This document shows positions 1 through 6,770 of a stretch of 17,597 nt of DNA, one piece after another. A model generated the notes under the pieces. The model did not search any database. It saw only the letters and a list, made by a program, of their open reading frames with translations, and was not told where the DNA came from. This stretch comes from CAZHRJ01 sp964534765. Its GTDB lineage: Bacteria > Lindowbacteria > 2-12-FULL-62-27. The stretch lies in assembly GCA_964534765.1 (NCBI GenBank), contig CAZHRJ010000056.1:1-17597 (forward strand). Reading direction: 5' to 3'. The position numbers and the translations under genes were made by a program. Position 1 is the first letter of the stretch. Each line of letters opens with the position of its first letter.

Positions 1-50
1 TTCCTTTCTTCTGATTCTATCCTTCTCGGGCGACTTTTTCACCAAAAACT

Positions 51-589
51 AAGTATATTCAAAACGTAGTCGATGGCGTCCAACGCATGCAGACACTGAT
101 CCTCGACTTGCTCACCTATTCCCGCCTTACACGCGTCCCGCTCGAACGCGAGCGGGTGGATCTGGAACAGTGCCTCGCCGGAACGCTGTCGGATGTCGAA
201 TCTCTGATCCAGCAGTCCGGCGCGTCACGCACGATCCGCTGCCGACGGTCCAGGCCAGCGCGGTTCAGATGAAGGAGGTGTTTCAGAATCTGATCCAGAA
301 CGCGGTTAAATTCAATACCGCCCGGCCGCCGGAGGTTCACGTATCGGCGGAACAAAGCGGCGGGGAATGGGTCATCTCCGTCAGGGACAACGGCATCGGG
401 ATCGACCCCAAACACTTTGATCGCATTTTCGTGATCTTTCAGCGTCTCCATGCGCGCTCGGACTATCCCGGAACGGGAATCGGCCTCGCCCTTTGCAAGA
501 AAATTGTTGAACGACATGGCGGCCGGATATGGGTCGAATCGCAGACCGGAACGGGATCCGTATTTTGTTTCAGCGTTCCGGTCTCTTGA
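51..589 (+). pseudogene. Sensor histidine kinase, C-terminal part, frameshifted and truncated
   Basis: Two reading frames together give the end of a HisKA dimerisation domain and a full HATPase_c domain of the kind found in cyanobacterial phytochrome-like and PAS kinases. The first frame (about 51-220) reads YIQNVVDGVQRMQTLILDLL and ends in QQSGA. The second frame picks up at about 225 with RVTHDPLPTVQAS and carries the N-box NLIQNAVKFN (287-316), the G1 box DNGIGID (386-406) and the G2 box GTGIGLALCK (470-499), with stop TGA at 587-589. In relatives the segments ending SGA and starting VTHDPLPTV are continuous, so one base (or 1+3n) seems lost near 220-228. Upstream, the first frame meets TGA at 12-14, and residues before about 51 do not look like a kinase. 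The phosphoacceptor His and all sensory domains are absent. Either this is a decayed gene or the contig end has errors. It probably partnered the response regulator that follows. Confidence 0.75.
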
Positions 590-656
590 GGCCGGTATCA
601 TGTCAGCCGTCAGCGCATGATCTGCAAGCTGAAAGCTTACGGCGGATAGCTCAAAG

Positions 657-663
657 TGGGAGG
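657..663 (+). promoter_or_regulatory. Ribosome binding site of the response regulator
   Basis: GGGAGGA lies 6 bases upstream of the ATG at 670. It decides the start, because the open frame extends upstream to about 529 through sequence that overlaps the kinase and resembles no response regulator. Confidence 0.8.
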
Positions 664-669
664 AATCAC

Positions 670-1119
670 ATGAATAGTCAATCCATCAGTGTTCTGTACG
701 TCGACGACAATGAGGATGATGTCCTGCTCATGCAGGAGTGCATCTCGGAAATTCCGTTCGCCAGGCTCCACCATGTGGCGATGGACGGAGAACAGGCGAT
801 CGAGTTTCTATTCCGCAGAGGCGAGCATCAGGGAGCGCCGCGGCCGGACATAGTCCTGCTCGATATCCGGATGCCAAAAAAAGACGGATTTGAAGTCCTT
901 CGGGAAATGAAATCGGATCATACTCTCAGGGCCATCCCCGTCATCATGGTCACCACCAGCCGCAGAGATGACGACGTCATCAGATCCTACGCCGACGGCG
1001 CCTGCTCCTACATCTGCAAACAGACCGTTCTCGATCAATTCATCGACACCATGACACGATTCTTCACCTACTGGCACGCGGTCTCCCGCCTGCCGCGCCT
1101 CGGTTCGACTAACCATTGA
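670..1119 (+). CDS. Single-domain response regulator (Rcp1-like receiver)
   Basis: This is a 149-residue stand-alone receiver domain with no output domain, of the Rcp1 type often found next to phytochrome-like kinases; the kinase just upstream is its likely partner. Acidic pocket residues D12-D13 lie in VDDNEDD, the phosphoacceptor is D65 in VLLDIRMPKKDG, the switch Thr region is MVTTS (T95/T96), and the conserved Lys is K117. The residue after K117 is Gln, whereas most receivers have the cis-Pro of a KP motif. The start at 670 is set by a strong Shine-Dalgarno site and by the position of the first acidic residues. Such regulators act by phosphorylation-dependent binding to partner proteins rather than to DNA. 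The gene ends 11 bases inside the convergent ATP-grasp gene. The 80 bases between it and the kinase hold only a small AAGCT-GAA-AGCTT hairpin (626-638). Confidence 0.88.
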   Translation: MNSQSISVLYVDDNEDDVLLMQECISEIPFARLHHVAMDGEQAIEFLFRRGEHQGAPRPDIVLLDIRMPKKDGFEVLREMKSDHTLRAIPVIMVTTSRRDDDVIRSYADGACSYICKQTVLDQFIDTMTRFFTYWHAVSRLPRLGSTNH

Positions 1120-2416
1120 CCATAAACCCCGGACGGGTTACGGCGCCGCGGAAAATCGACAGCGGGTGCGCCGGACCTGATCGGATGTAGGGACCGGCGA
1201 GATTTCCGTCATAGACAAAAAATCCGACCGAGGTCATCTCCGCCGATACAACCGGCCGGCCGCCTCTCATCCGCAACACCGGCCCGCGCGGCGACTCGAC
1301 ATATTCCTGAATCATGTATCGGCCACGGTCCAGTGCGGCCCGGATCGACTGCCGCCATCGCATCGAACTCATCTGTCGCCCGATGGACACGCCCCGGCTT
1401 CCGTACGCGTCCAATGGCTTGATGACCCATCGGCCACGCCGGACCATCGATTCTTCCGCCGCAGTCTGAGTCAACAGTCGGGCCACCGGCACGTGCCGGA
1501 TCAGGTGCCGCCGGTCGGCCGGGGAAAGACCGGCGATCGCGCGGGGATCATTCAGGAGAACCAGGATGGCCTTGCTGTGCAGAAGTTCCGACCGAAACGA
1601 TCCGACAAGCCCGACCTGATTGGCCCGGTGCGCGCGTCTCAGCGGCGCGAGAGTGTTCCAGCGCGATAGCGCATCCGCGGTGACGAGGCGCCGGTAGATC
1701 ATATCCAATCGAACGGACCCCGCGCGCAGGCCCGATCGATAGGTCAAATCCGCCGGCGTCACGATCAGCGCATCGGCGCCCCGCCGGCGGATCGCCTCCT
1801 GCACGGCGATAAACTCCGAGGCCGTCGCCATGCCGGGAATGTCCAATATTCCGATCACGGGATGCCGATCTCCGGCCTTGGACCATCGGCGCGCGTATCG
1901 AACCAGCATTTTTGCAAGCGACGGGACCATTTCGCAGGAGACTAAGTCTATCCGCCCCTGGAAATATCGATAGGCGCGTGTCTCGCCGGATGCCTGCTCA
2001 ATCGCGTTCGAATCGTTCATCCCGGCGGATCCGTCCGCGTTCGTCTCGACCAGCCGAAAAACGCCTTTCACAAAATGCCCGTCCAGCCGCAGAATCGGCG
2101 CCAGCCGCGCGTAGCCGGGAGAAACACCCAGCTCCCGCAGGAAGAAATTTGGAAATTGGTAGACGGAGAGCAACGACTCATCAGACAGCGCCCGGCGGCC
2201 CACCTCCTCCAGAATGCCGGACAGGGAGGAGCTGAGCGACGATAATAGATTAAATTGGCGCCGGGAAAAAAGAAACGGCGTCAGGGAAAAGGGGGTGGGC
2301 CGGTCGGCAAACAGCGCGTGAAGCTGCGGCAGACGCGAGCGGACGTGCCGAACGGAGGCGGCAATCTCGGCGGGATTGCGGATACACCACCGGTGGAATC
2401 CCTCAATCGCCGTCAT
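1109..2416 (-). CDS. ATP-grasp-fold ligase-like protein, function unknown
   Basis: This 435-residue protein has an ATP-grasp signature in its C-terminal third. WVIKPLDAYGSRGVSIG (about 330-346) looks like the nucleotide-binding Lys and Gly-rich loop, and YMIQEYVE (367-374) like the adenine-contacting strand. The region AEMTSVGFFVYDGNLAGPYIR (about 392-412) resembles the metal/phosphate segment. An acidic ETNADGSAG stretch near 124 and VRLDMIYRR near 235 recall circularly permuted ATP-grasp and glutathionylspermidine-synthase-like families, which join a carboxylate to an amine using ATP. The start is the ATG at 2416, which overlaps the PseG stop as ATGA; the longer frame from 2440 has no such support. 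Its substrate is not evident. Translational coupling to pseG and the SpsF-like gene suggests a role in the same sugar or glycan pathway, for example attaching an amino acid or acyl group, but that is inference. The stop TAG lies inside the end of the convergent response regulator. Confidence 0.6.
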   Translation of the reverse strand: MTAIEGFHRWCIRNPAEIAASVRHVRSRLPQLHALFADRPTPFSLTPFLFSRRQFNLLSSLSSSLSGILEEVGRRALSDESLLSVYQFPNFFLRELGVSPGYARLAPILRLDGHFVKGVFRLVETNADGSAGMNDSNAIEQASGETRAYRYFQGRIDLVSCEMVPSLAKMLVRYARRWSKAGDRHPVIGILDIPGMATASEFIAVQEAIRRRGADALIVTPADLTYRSGLRAGSVRLDMIYRRLVTADALSRWNTLAPLRRAHRANQVGLVGSFRSELLHSKAILVLLNDPRAIAGLSPADRRHLIRHVPVARLLTQTAAEESMVRRGRWVIKPLDAYGSRGVSIGRQMSSMRWRQSIRAALDRGRYMIQEYVESPRGPVLRMRGGRPVVSAEMTSVGFFVYDGNLAGPYIRSGPAHPLSIFRGAVTRPGFMVNG

Positions 2417-3381
2417 GAGCCGGCCAGTGTCCGGACACATTCCAAAAACCGCTCAAGACCCCGGCCGTCGATGAATCTCTTTCCGCAGTGATGCATCTTT
2501 GCAAGTGTCCCGCTTTCCGTTGAAAGGCGGCTGAGCAGGCCCGTCACATCATCCACTTTCGGAGCGGGGGCAAGCAGGGCGGCGCCGGCGTCGACAAATA
2601 ATTGCGCCTGCGCCGGCTCATGTGAGCCTTGCGGTAGAACGATCGCCGGCCGGCCGAGCGCCGCGGCCTCAAATAGCGTCACCCCGCCCGACAGAATGGC
2701 CAGATCGGCGGCCGCGAGCGCCGCCAGAAACGGTTTCTGATCGGCGCGAAAAATTCGAAGATTGGATCGAGTGGGATGGGCGTCGGAAGTAAACCAGTCG
2801 AATGAAATCGCGGGGAATCGGTCGACCACTTCCAGAACGACCCTTCCATGCCGACGCTGATCGAACGTCCCCAGAAATACAACAGCCCTCTTCGGCCCCG
2901 CTGCGGGCGGCAGTGAGCCTTCCCGCAGGGCCAAAACTTCGGGTGAAAGTATCGCGTACTCCGGACCGTGGTGGTACGGACCCTCCCGGCGCGGCTTTGC
3001 GCCGCCTTTGAATGTCGCGTCGGCCGCGCCCGCGCCACGGCCGAGGTCGTCGATCGTCAGGACTTTTGCGCCGGTTTCTTTGAGGTACCGGACGTATTCC
3101 TCCGACGTATCGAGAACATCCAGAATGATCAGTTGGGCGCCCACACGCGCCGCCGTCCGGGAAACGATCAGGGATTCGTTGTCGTCCGGACGAAGATAAT
3201 GCAGGTCGCACGGAAATTCCTCACGGAGGCCGCGAACCCAGTCGGTGTCCTTTGTTAGAAAAATAACCCGGTAACCCAGCCTCAGCAACGCCTCGATCAA
3301 CACCCGGGCGCGGCGCATGTGGCCGCCGCCGATCGCCGGACCGCCGTCAGCCCGGAGTATGACCGCGGCTTGATCCGTCAC
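2413..3381 (-). CDS. pseG: PseG-like UDP-2,4-diacetamido-2,4,6-trideoxy-hexose hydrolase
   Basis: PseG enzymes remove UDP from a 2,4-diacetamido-trideoxy sugar in the cytoplasm, the step before condensation with PEP to form pseudaminic acid. The 322-residue product has the GT-B-like architecture of the family. GGGHMRR (18-24) carries the expected catalytic His (H21) in the G-x-G-H-x-x-R motif, and VLTIDDLGRG lies mid-protein. The C-terminal half has ILSGGVTLFEAAALGRPAIVLPQ, matching the UDP-binding region. The start is the GTG at 3381: it overlaps the upstream stop as GTGA, and the conserved ILRADGG strand begins seven codons later. The open frame continues to 3747, but that part is a shadow of the SpsF-like gene. 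The downstream gene overlaps it as ATGA. Whether the substrate is the pseudaminic, legionaminic or another diacetamido sugar cannot be told from the sequence. The other synthesis genes (PseB, C, H, I) are not in the window. Confidence 0.8.
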   Translation of the reverse strand: MTDQAAVILRADGGPAIGGGHMRRARVLIEALLRLGYRVIFLTKDTDWVRGLREEFPCDLHYLRPDDNESLIVSRTAARVGAQLIILDVLDTSEEYVRYLKETGAKVLTIDDLGRGAGAADATFKGGAKPRREGPYHHGPEYAILSPEVLALREGSLPPAAGPKRAVVFLGTFDQRRHGRVVLEVVDRFPAISFDWFTSDAHPTRSNLRIFRADQKPFLAALAAADLAILSGGVTLFEAAALGRPAIVLPQGSHEPAQAQLFVDAGAALLAPAPKVDDVTGLLSRLSTESGTLAKMHHCGKRFIDGRGLERFLECVRTLAGS

Positions 3382-4133
3382 CGCGGTTTTTCGGCTTCCT
3401 TGAACGACTTCTGTCGGATGTGCATGTTTTTGGAAAAAATCTGCGGATCGGTGGAAAATAATTCCGCTATTTGCCTTAACCCGAATTCCGGCGAGCGCGG
3501 CAGCAGCCGCGCGTAGATGTCGCGCGCCAGCTCGAGGTCTTCCGCCGTGTCGACCGTCAGGCGGACCCGGTCTTTGGTGAGGCCGTGCAGATGGGGTTGC
3601 ACGTTCAGAGGCGCCGTCCGAAACCGGCCCGGCTGCTCGTAAAAATAGGGTGTCACATGCTCCCTTTGATACGGCTCGACCGCCTCCCGGTGCGCGCGGT
3701 TGATGGCGTCCATCGTGAATACCTCCGCGCCAATGCCAAGTGGACAATCCGCCGTACTCCCATAGTCCGCGCCCGATTCCAAAAATTTCTCCACCGCGGC
3801 GTCCATCACATCCGGATCCAGCATCGGGTTGTCGCCGACCAGTCGCACCACGACATCCGCCAGGGACTGCCGCGCCGCATTCCAGTATCGGTCGAGCACG
3901 TCCTGAAGAGAACCACGATAGACTCGGAATTCTCCGGCGAATACCCGCGCCAGCTCGTCGTCTTCCCGTTCAGCGGGACAGGCCAGCACCACGTCGCGGA
4001 GTGTCCGGCACCGGCGCGCGCGCTCAAGGATCCAGCGGGTCAGCGGCTTGCCCGAGATGTCGACCAGGGCCTTGCCGGGAAGGCGCGTTGACGTCATGCG
4101 GGACTGCAGAATGCCGACTACGCTTGGAGCCAT
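3378..4133 (-). CDS. SpsF/NeuA-like cytidylyltransferase family protein
   Basis: A 251-residue nucleotidyltransferase with a Rossmann-like CMP-sugar synthetase fold. The N-terminal signature is GILQSRMTSTRLPGKAL (7-23), with the Arg and LPGK of the CTP-binding loop. VRLVGDNPMLDPDVMD (about 95-110) is the metal-binding strand, and GIGAEVFTMDAINRAH and VRLTVDTAEDLELAR match the usual C-terminal blocks of SpsF-type proteins. In other bacteria members of this family neighbour pseG and nonulosonic acid synthases and activate the sugar as a CMP derivative or act in polysaccharide or spore-coat glycan synthesis. The ATG at 4133 has no good Shine-Dalgarno site and follows the PP-loop gene by 39 bases. 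The stop overlaps the pseG start. The last 25 residues are basic and family-atypical. The exact substrate is uncertain. Confidence 0.75.
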   Translation of the reverse strand: MAPSVVGILQSRMTSTRLPGKALVDISGKPLTRWILERARRCRTLRDVVLACPAEREDDELARVFAGEFRVYRGSLQDVLDRYWNAARQSLADVVVRLVGDNPMLDPDVMDAAVEKFLESGADYGSTADCPLGIGAEVFTMDAINRAHREAVEPYQREHVTPYFYEQPGRFRTAPLNVQPHLHGLTKDRVRLTVDTAEDLELARDIYARLLPRSPEFGLRQIAELFSTDPQIFSKNMHIRQKSFKEAEKPR

Positions 4134-4172
4134 GTCAGGAATGGGCCGGTATGAACGAAATGATTTTTTGGT

Positions 4173-5210
4173 TCAGATTCGAAGCGGATCGAGCCGGATC
4201 TGCTTGTCCGTGACGACCGAAATCGCGCGGCTCACGTCCCCGCGGTCGACCACCACCTTGATCGACTGCCCATCGGTCGCGTCGCTGTATCTGGCCACTA
4301 TCCCCGCCGCCTGCTCGATCTGCCGGTCCTCCACGGGACCGTCAATCAGCGCCGAGGGCGAGCCCACCTCCGTGCAGCTAAGCAGGATCCGGCCCTGGCG
4401 GTATCGGGCCAGAAGATTGTTTTCGAGCCGGTTTCGGCCGACGATCACCTTGGTGGCGTCCGACAGCCGGAAGTGCCGGCCGGTACCGAGCAGCATCACC
4501 TCGTCCTGCGTGATCTCGCGGTCGGGCCGGTGGGCCAGCAGTTCATGAAACCGCTCCGCGTAGGTTTCGTCCGCCAGAAAACAGCACCCGCCCGCCGGTT
4601 GCGCAAATCCCTCGATCCCGTACTGCCGCGCCAACTCCAGTTGCATCTTGCGGCTTCGGCCCTCAATGGCAAGGAGTCGATCGCGGTCGATCCAGCCCTT
4701 TTGTTCGGGAATCGTCTCCGGTAGAAGTTTGGCGGAAAGCGGCCGCACGACAAGCCCCGGCAGGCCCGCTTCATTCTCGACCACGCCCAGAGTCGGCCGG
4801 CGCTGGCTCATCGGACGCTGGTTCAGGACCTCGCCCGTGATGACAAACGACGCGCCGAATTCCTCAAGCTGCTCGCCGGCGTTTCGAAGCATGAATGACC
4901 GGCAGTCGATGCAGGGATTCGCGTTCGCGCCATATCCGTGTTTGGGTTTCGTGACCATCTGAATATACGTCTCGGATATGTCAACCACCTCCACCGGGAC
5001 GCCCAGATCCCGCGCCATCGACAGCGCGTCGCTCCGGTACCGCCGCGGATCATCCTCCTCGAGGACACCCATCCGGCGTTTCCGCTCATTGATGCAAAAA
5101 CCGGTATAAAAATGTAGGGCCGTCACGTCCACCCCCTGATCCAAAACCACCCGGATCGCCAGCGTGGAATCCAGCCCCCCGGACAACAAAGCCAACGCTC
5201 TCATACGCAT
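4173..5210 (-). CDS. MnmA/ThiI-like PP-loop ATPase (putative tRNA thiolation enzyme)
   Basis: A 345-residue N-type ATP pyrophosphatase. The PP-loop SGGLDST (10-16) would adenylate the substrate base. HGYGANANPCIDCRSFML gives a CxxC (C100, C103), and QPAGGCCFL supplies C209/C210, the layout of catalytic cysteines in MnmA-like 2-thiouridylases. The C-terminal third (from about 245, ATKVIVGRNRLENNLLARY) resembles the small NFACT-R/DUF814-type domain found fused to such PP-loop proteins in several deep-branching bacteria. It probably thiolates tRNA or another sulfur acceptor; it is not a canonical MnmA, since the tRNA-binding central domain is replaced. Two ATGs (5210 and 5204) are both possible starts. 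It sits just after the palindrome that closes the flagellar operon, with a promoter-like pair overlapping its start. A functional link with the sugar genes downstream is not evident. Confidence 0.7.
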   Translation of the reverse strand: MRMRALALLSGGLDSTLAIRVVLDQGVDVTALHFYTGFCINERKRRMGVLEEDDPRRYRSDALSMARDLGVPVEVVDISETYIQMVTKPKHGYGANANPCIDCRSFMLRNAGEQLEEFGASFVITGEVLNQRPMSQRRPTLGVVENEAGLPGLVVRPLSAKLLPETIPEQKGWIDRDRLLAIEGRSRKMQLELARQYGIEGFAQPAGGCCFLADETYAERFHELLAHRPDREITQDEVMLLGTGRHFRLSDATKVIVGRNRLENNLLARYRQGRILLSCTEVGSPSALIDGPVEDRQIEQAAGIVARYSDATDGQSIKVVVDRGDVSRAISVVTDKQIRLDPLRI

Positions 5211-5211
5211 G

Positions 5212-5240
5212 ACTCTAACCCTGAAGGGAGATCAAGTCAA
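5212..5240 (-). promoter_or_regulatory. Candidate sigma-70-type promoter for the PP-loop gene cassette
   Basis: On the minus strand TTGACT (5240-5235) and TAGAGT (5217-5212) are separated by exactly 17 bases. The -10 box would end one base before the ATG at 5210, so transcription would begin near the second ATG at 5204, giving a leaderless or nearly leaderless message. It is a pattern match only. The -10 agrees with the consensus at four of six positions. Confidence 0.25.
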
Positions 5241-5253
5241 TTTCACTCGGAAT

Positions 5254-5312
5254 GGGGCCGGGTATTGACATTATTGACATTAGAAATGTCAATAATGTCA
5301 ATACCCGGCCCC
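5254..5312. repeat. Perfect 28-bp-stem palindrome made of tandem 9-mers, 3-base loop
   Basis: The left arm (5254-5281) is GGGGCCGGGT followed by two exact copies of ATTGACATT. The loop is AGA (5282-5284). The right arm (5285-5312) is two copies of AATGTCAAT followed by ACCCGGCCCC. All 28 pairs match. It begins 17 bases after the flhF stop codon on the minus strand, so it is well placed to end or stabilise the flagellar transcript. There is no T-run after it on the minus strand, whereas the plus-strand side is followed by TTTT. It may therefore be a U-tract-independent terminator, a cruciform or an operator. A degenerate ATTGACTT occurs again on the minus strand at about 5241-5234. Confidence 0.95.
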
Positions 5313-5329
5313 TTTTGGCTCTTTTCGGC

Positions 5330-6745
5330 CTAGCGGCCGAGGATCCTCCGGGCCAGACGGGGGGCGTTGGCCGGCTCGATGTCCTCCGGGACGTCCGGGC
5401 CGCAGGTCAGATAGATCATCGGCAGTTTCGACGCGGAGAGAACTTGGAGAAGCGATCCGTGCGTGCTGGTCTCGTCCAGCTTGGTGAATACAATCCCGGC
5501 AGGATCCAGACTCTGGTAACAGGCCGCGTATCGCTGCAGATCCGTGTGCTTCGTCGTGGCCGACAAAACCAGTAAAATGGCCGGACTCGGCAGCTTGGCC
5601 GCGGACATCTTTTTCAGATATCCCGAAAGGTCCGAGAGGGCGGCGGGCGAACAGGGGTTTTTCCCCGGCGTGTCAACGAAAATCATGTCCTTGTCGGAAT
5701 GCTTGAACAGCGCCGCGATGAACTCGTCCTCCGACATCACCACCTCGATCGCGGCCGGAATCAGGTCGGCGTAGGTCTTCAATTGCTCCGCCGCGGCAAC
5801 CCGGAATGTGTCCAGCGTGATGAAGGCGATCTTCATCTTTTCGTCCCGGCTGGCCAGCGCCGCCACCTTCGAGAGCGTAGTCGTTTTGCCCACACCCGAT
5901 GGACCCACCAGAAAGAGCGTCCGGGGACGGCGCGAGGAAAAAAGTTCCTCCAGGCCCATCGTCGGCAGAGCGGCCGCCAGCTGCTCCTCCAGAATCTCGA
6001 GAACTTTCGACTCGTCGCACAGATCCAGACTCGGCCGGTCACACAGACAGTTCATGAGTTCCACCGCCAATTCCCGATAGACCTCCTGCGAAATCAATTT
6101 CTGATACATCCCCGGCAGAACTCCGGGCAGGATCACCTGATCCCCACCCGCCTGCGGCCCGTTCAGCCTCTCTGAAATCTCCCGCACCTCCTTCAATAAC
6201 TGACTGAGCGCCGAAGGGTCCGCGCTATGGGCGCCCTGAACCGGCATGGCCGGCGCGGACGTGACGGGCCGGGAAGGCGATGGCGCGATGCCGGGCCTTT
6301 TGGCCGTCGGCAGGGTCGATGGCGACTGAACGGACTGAGACGTCATCCCTGTCCCGTTCGGCACTTGGCCGCCGTAGGTGGCCGTCGTTGATTTGGAGAG
6401 ATCCTCGAAGGGCAGCGCCGGCTCGTCGATCAGATGATTGACCGGGTTCCGGACACGGGGCATGCGCGGGCGCTCACCGCGATCCTTTTGCGCGTCCGGC
6501 CGCGCCGTCGGATTTGACCGCTGCGACTGCGCCGGCCGGGATGTCGCGCTCGATGTCGCCGGGGCCTGCGGCGGGTCCGACGGCTTTCGATAGGCGATGA
6601 CCTGCCAGACTTTTTTTCCGAGAATCCCGCCCAGTCCCCCCTTGCGGACCTCCCGATGATTGACGATCATGGCGTCCGGCCCGAACTCTTTTTTCACCAG
6701 ATTCAGCGCCGCCTGCAGCGTCTCGGCCTCAAAGCGTTGATACAT
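5330..6745 (-). CDS. flhF: Flagellar biosynthesis GTPase FlhF
   Basis: FlhF is an SRP-family GTPase that sets the site and number of flagella, usually with FlhG. The 471-residue protein has the three expected parts. The N-terminal B domain begins MYQRFEAETLQAALNLVKKE. A long Pro/Ser-rich linker covers about 55-180. The C-terminal NG domain has the P-loop GPSGVGKTTT (281-290), DTFRVAAAEQLKTYA (312-326) and TKLDE (421-425). The switch motif reads DTPGKN at 358-363, where most SRP GTPases have DTAGR. The start is the ATG at 6745, supported by AGGAGG and by the conserved B-domain beginning; the frame is open further upstream to 6802 but would overlap flhA and encode a Cys-rich stretch unlike the family. 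It lies 25 bases after flhA. The usual downstream flhG is missing; a palindrome follows instead. Confidence 0.93.
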   Translation of the reverse strand: MYQRFEAETLQAALNLVKKEFGPDAMIVNHREVRKGGLGGILGKKVWQVIAYRKPSDPPQAPATSSATSRPAQSQRSNPTARPDAQKDRGERPRMPRVRNPVNHLIDEPALPFEDLSKSTTATYGGQVPNGTGMTSQSVQSPSTLPTAKRPGIAPSPSRPVTSAPAMPVQGAHSADPSALSQLLKEVREISERLNGPQAGGDQVILPGVLPGMYQKLISQEVYRELAVELMNCLCDRPSLDLCDESKVLEILEEQLAAALPTMGLEELFSSRRPRTLFLVGPSGVGKTTTLSKVAALASRDEKMKIAFITLDTFRVAAAEQLKTYADLIPAAIEVVMSEDEFIAALFKHSDKDMIFVDTPGKNPCSPAALSDLSGYLKKMSAAKLPSPAILLVLSATTKHTDLQRYAACYQSLDPAGIVFTKLDETSTHGSLLQVLSASKLPMIYLTCGPDVPEDIEPANAPRLARRILGR

Positions 6746-6750
6746 CCCCG

Positions 6751-6756
6751 CCTCCT
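6751..6756 (-). promoter_or_regulatory. Ribosome binding site of flhF
   Basis: The minus strand reads AGGAGG with five bases to the ATG at 6745, preceded by a run of seven A. It fixes the flhF start against the longer frame from 6802. Confidence 0.8.
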
Positions 6757-6770
6757 TTTTTTGTGTCCCC

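Noticed and set aside
3382..3747. N-terminal extension of the pseG reading frame (122 residues)
   Set aside because: It overlaps the well-supported SpsF-like gene in another frame, is Arg/Gly/Ala-rich low-complexity sequence, and the conserved PseG start follows the GTGA overlap at 3381.
5265..5279. TTGACA boxes in the palindrome read as -35 elements
   Set aside because: No -10-like hexamer lies 16-18 bases downstream on the plus strand, and no plus-strand gene follows.
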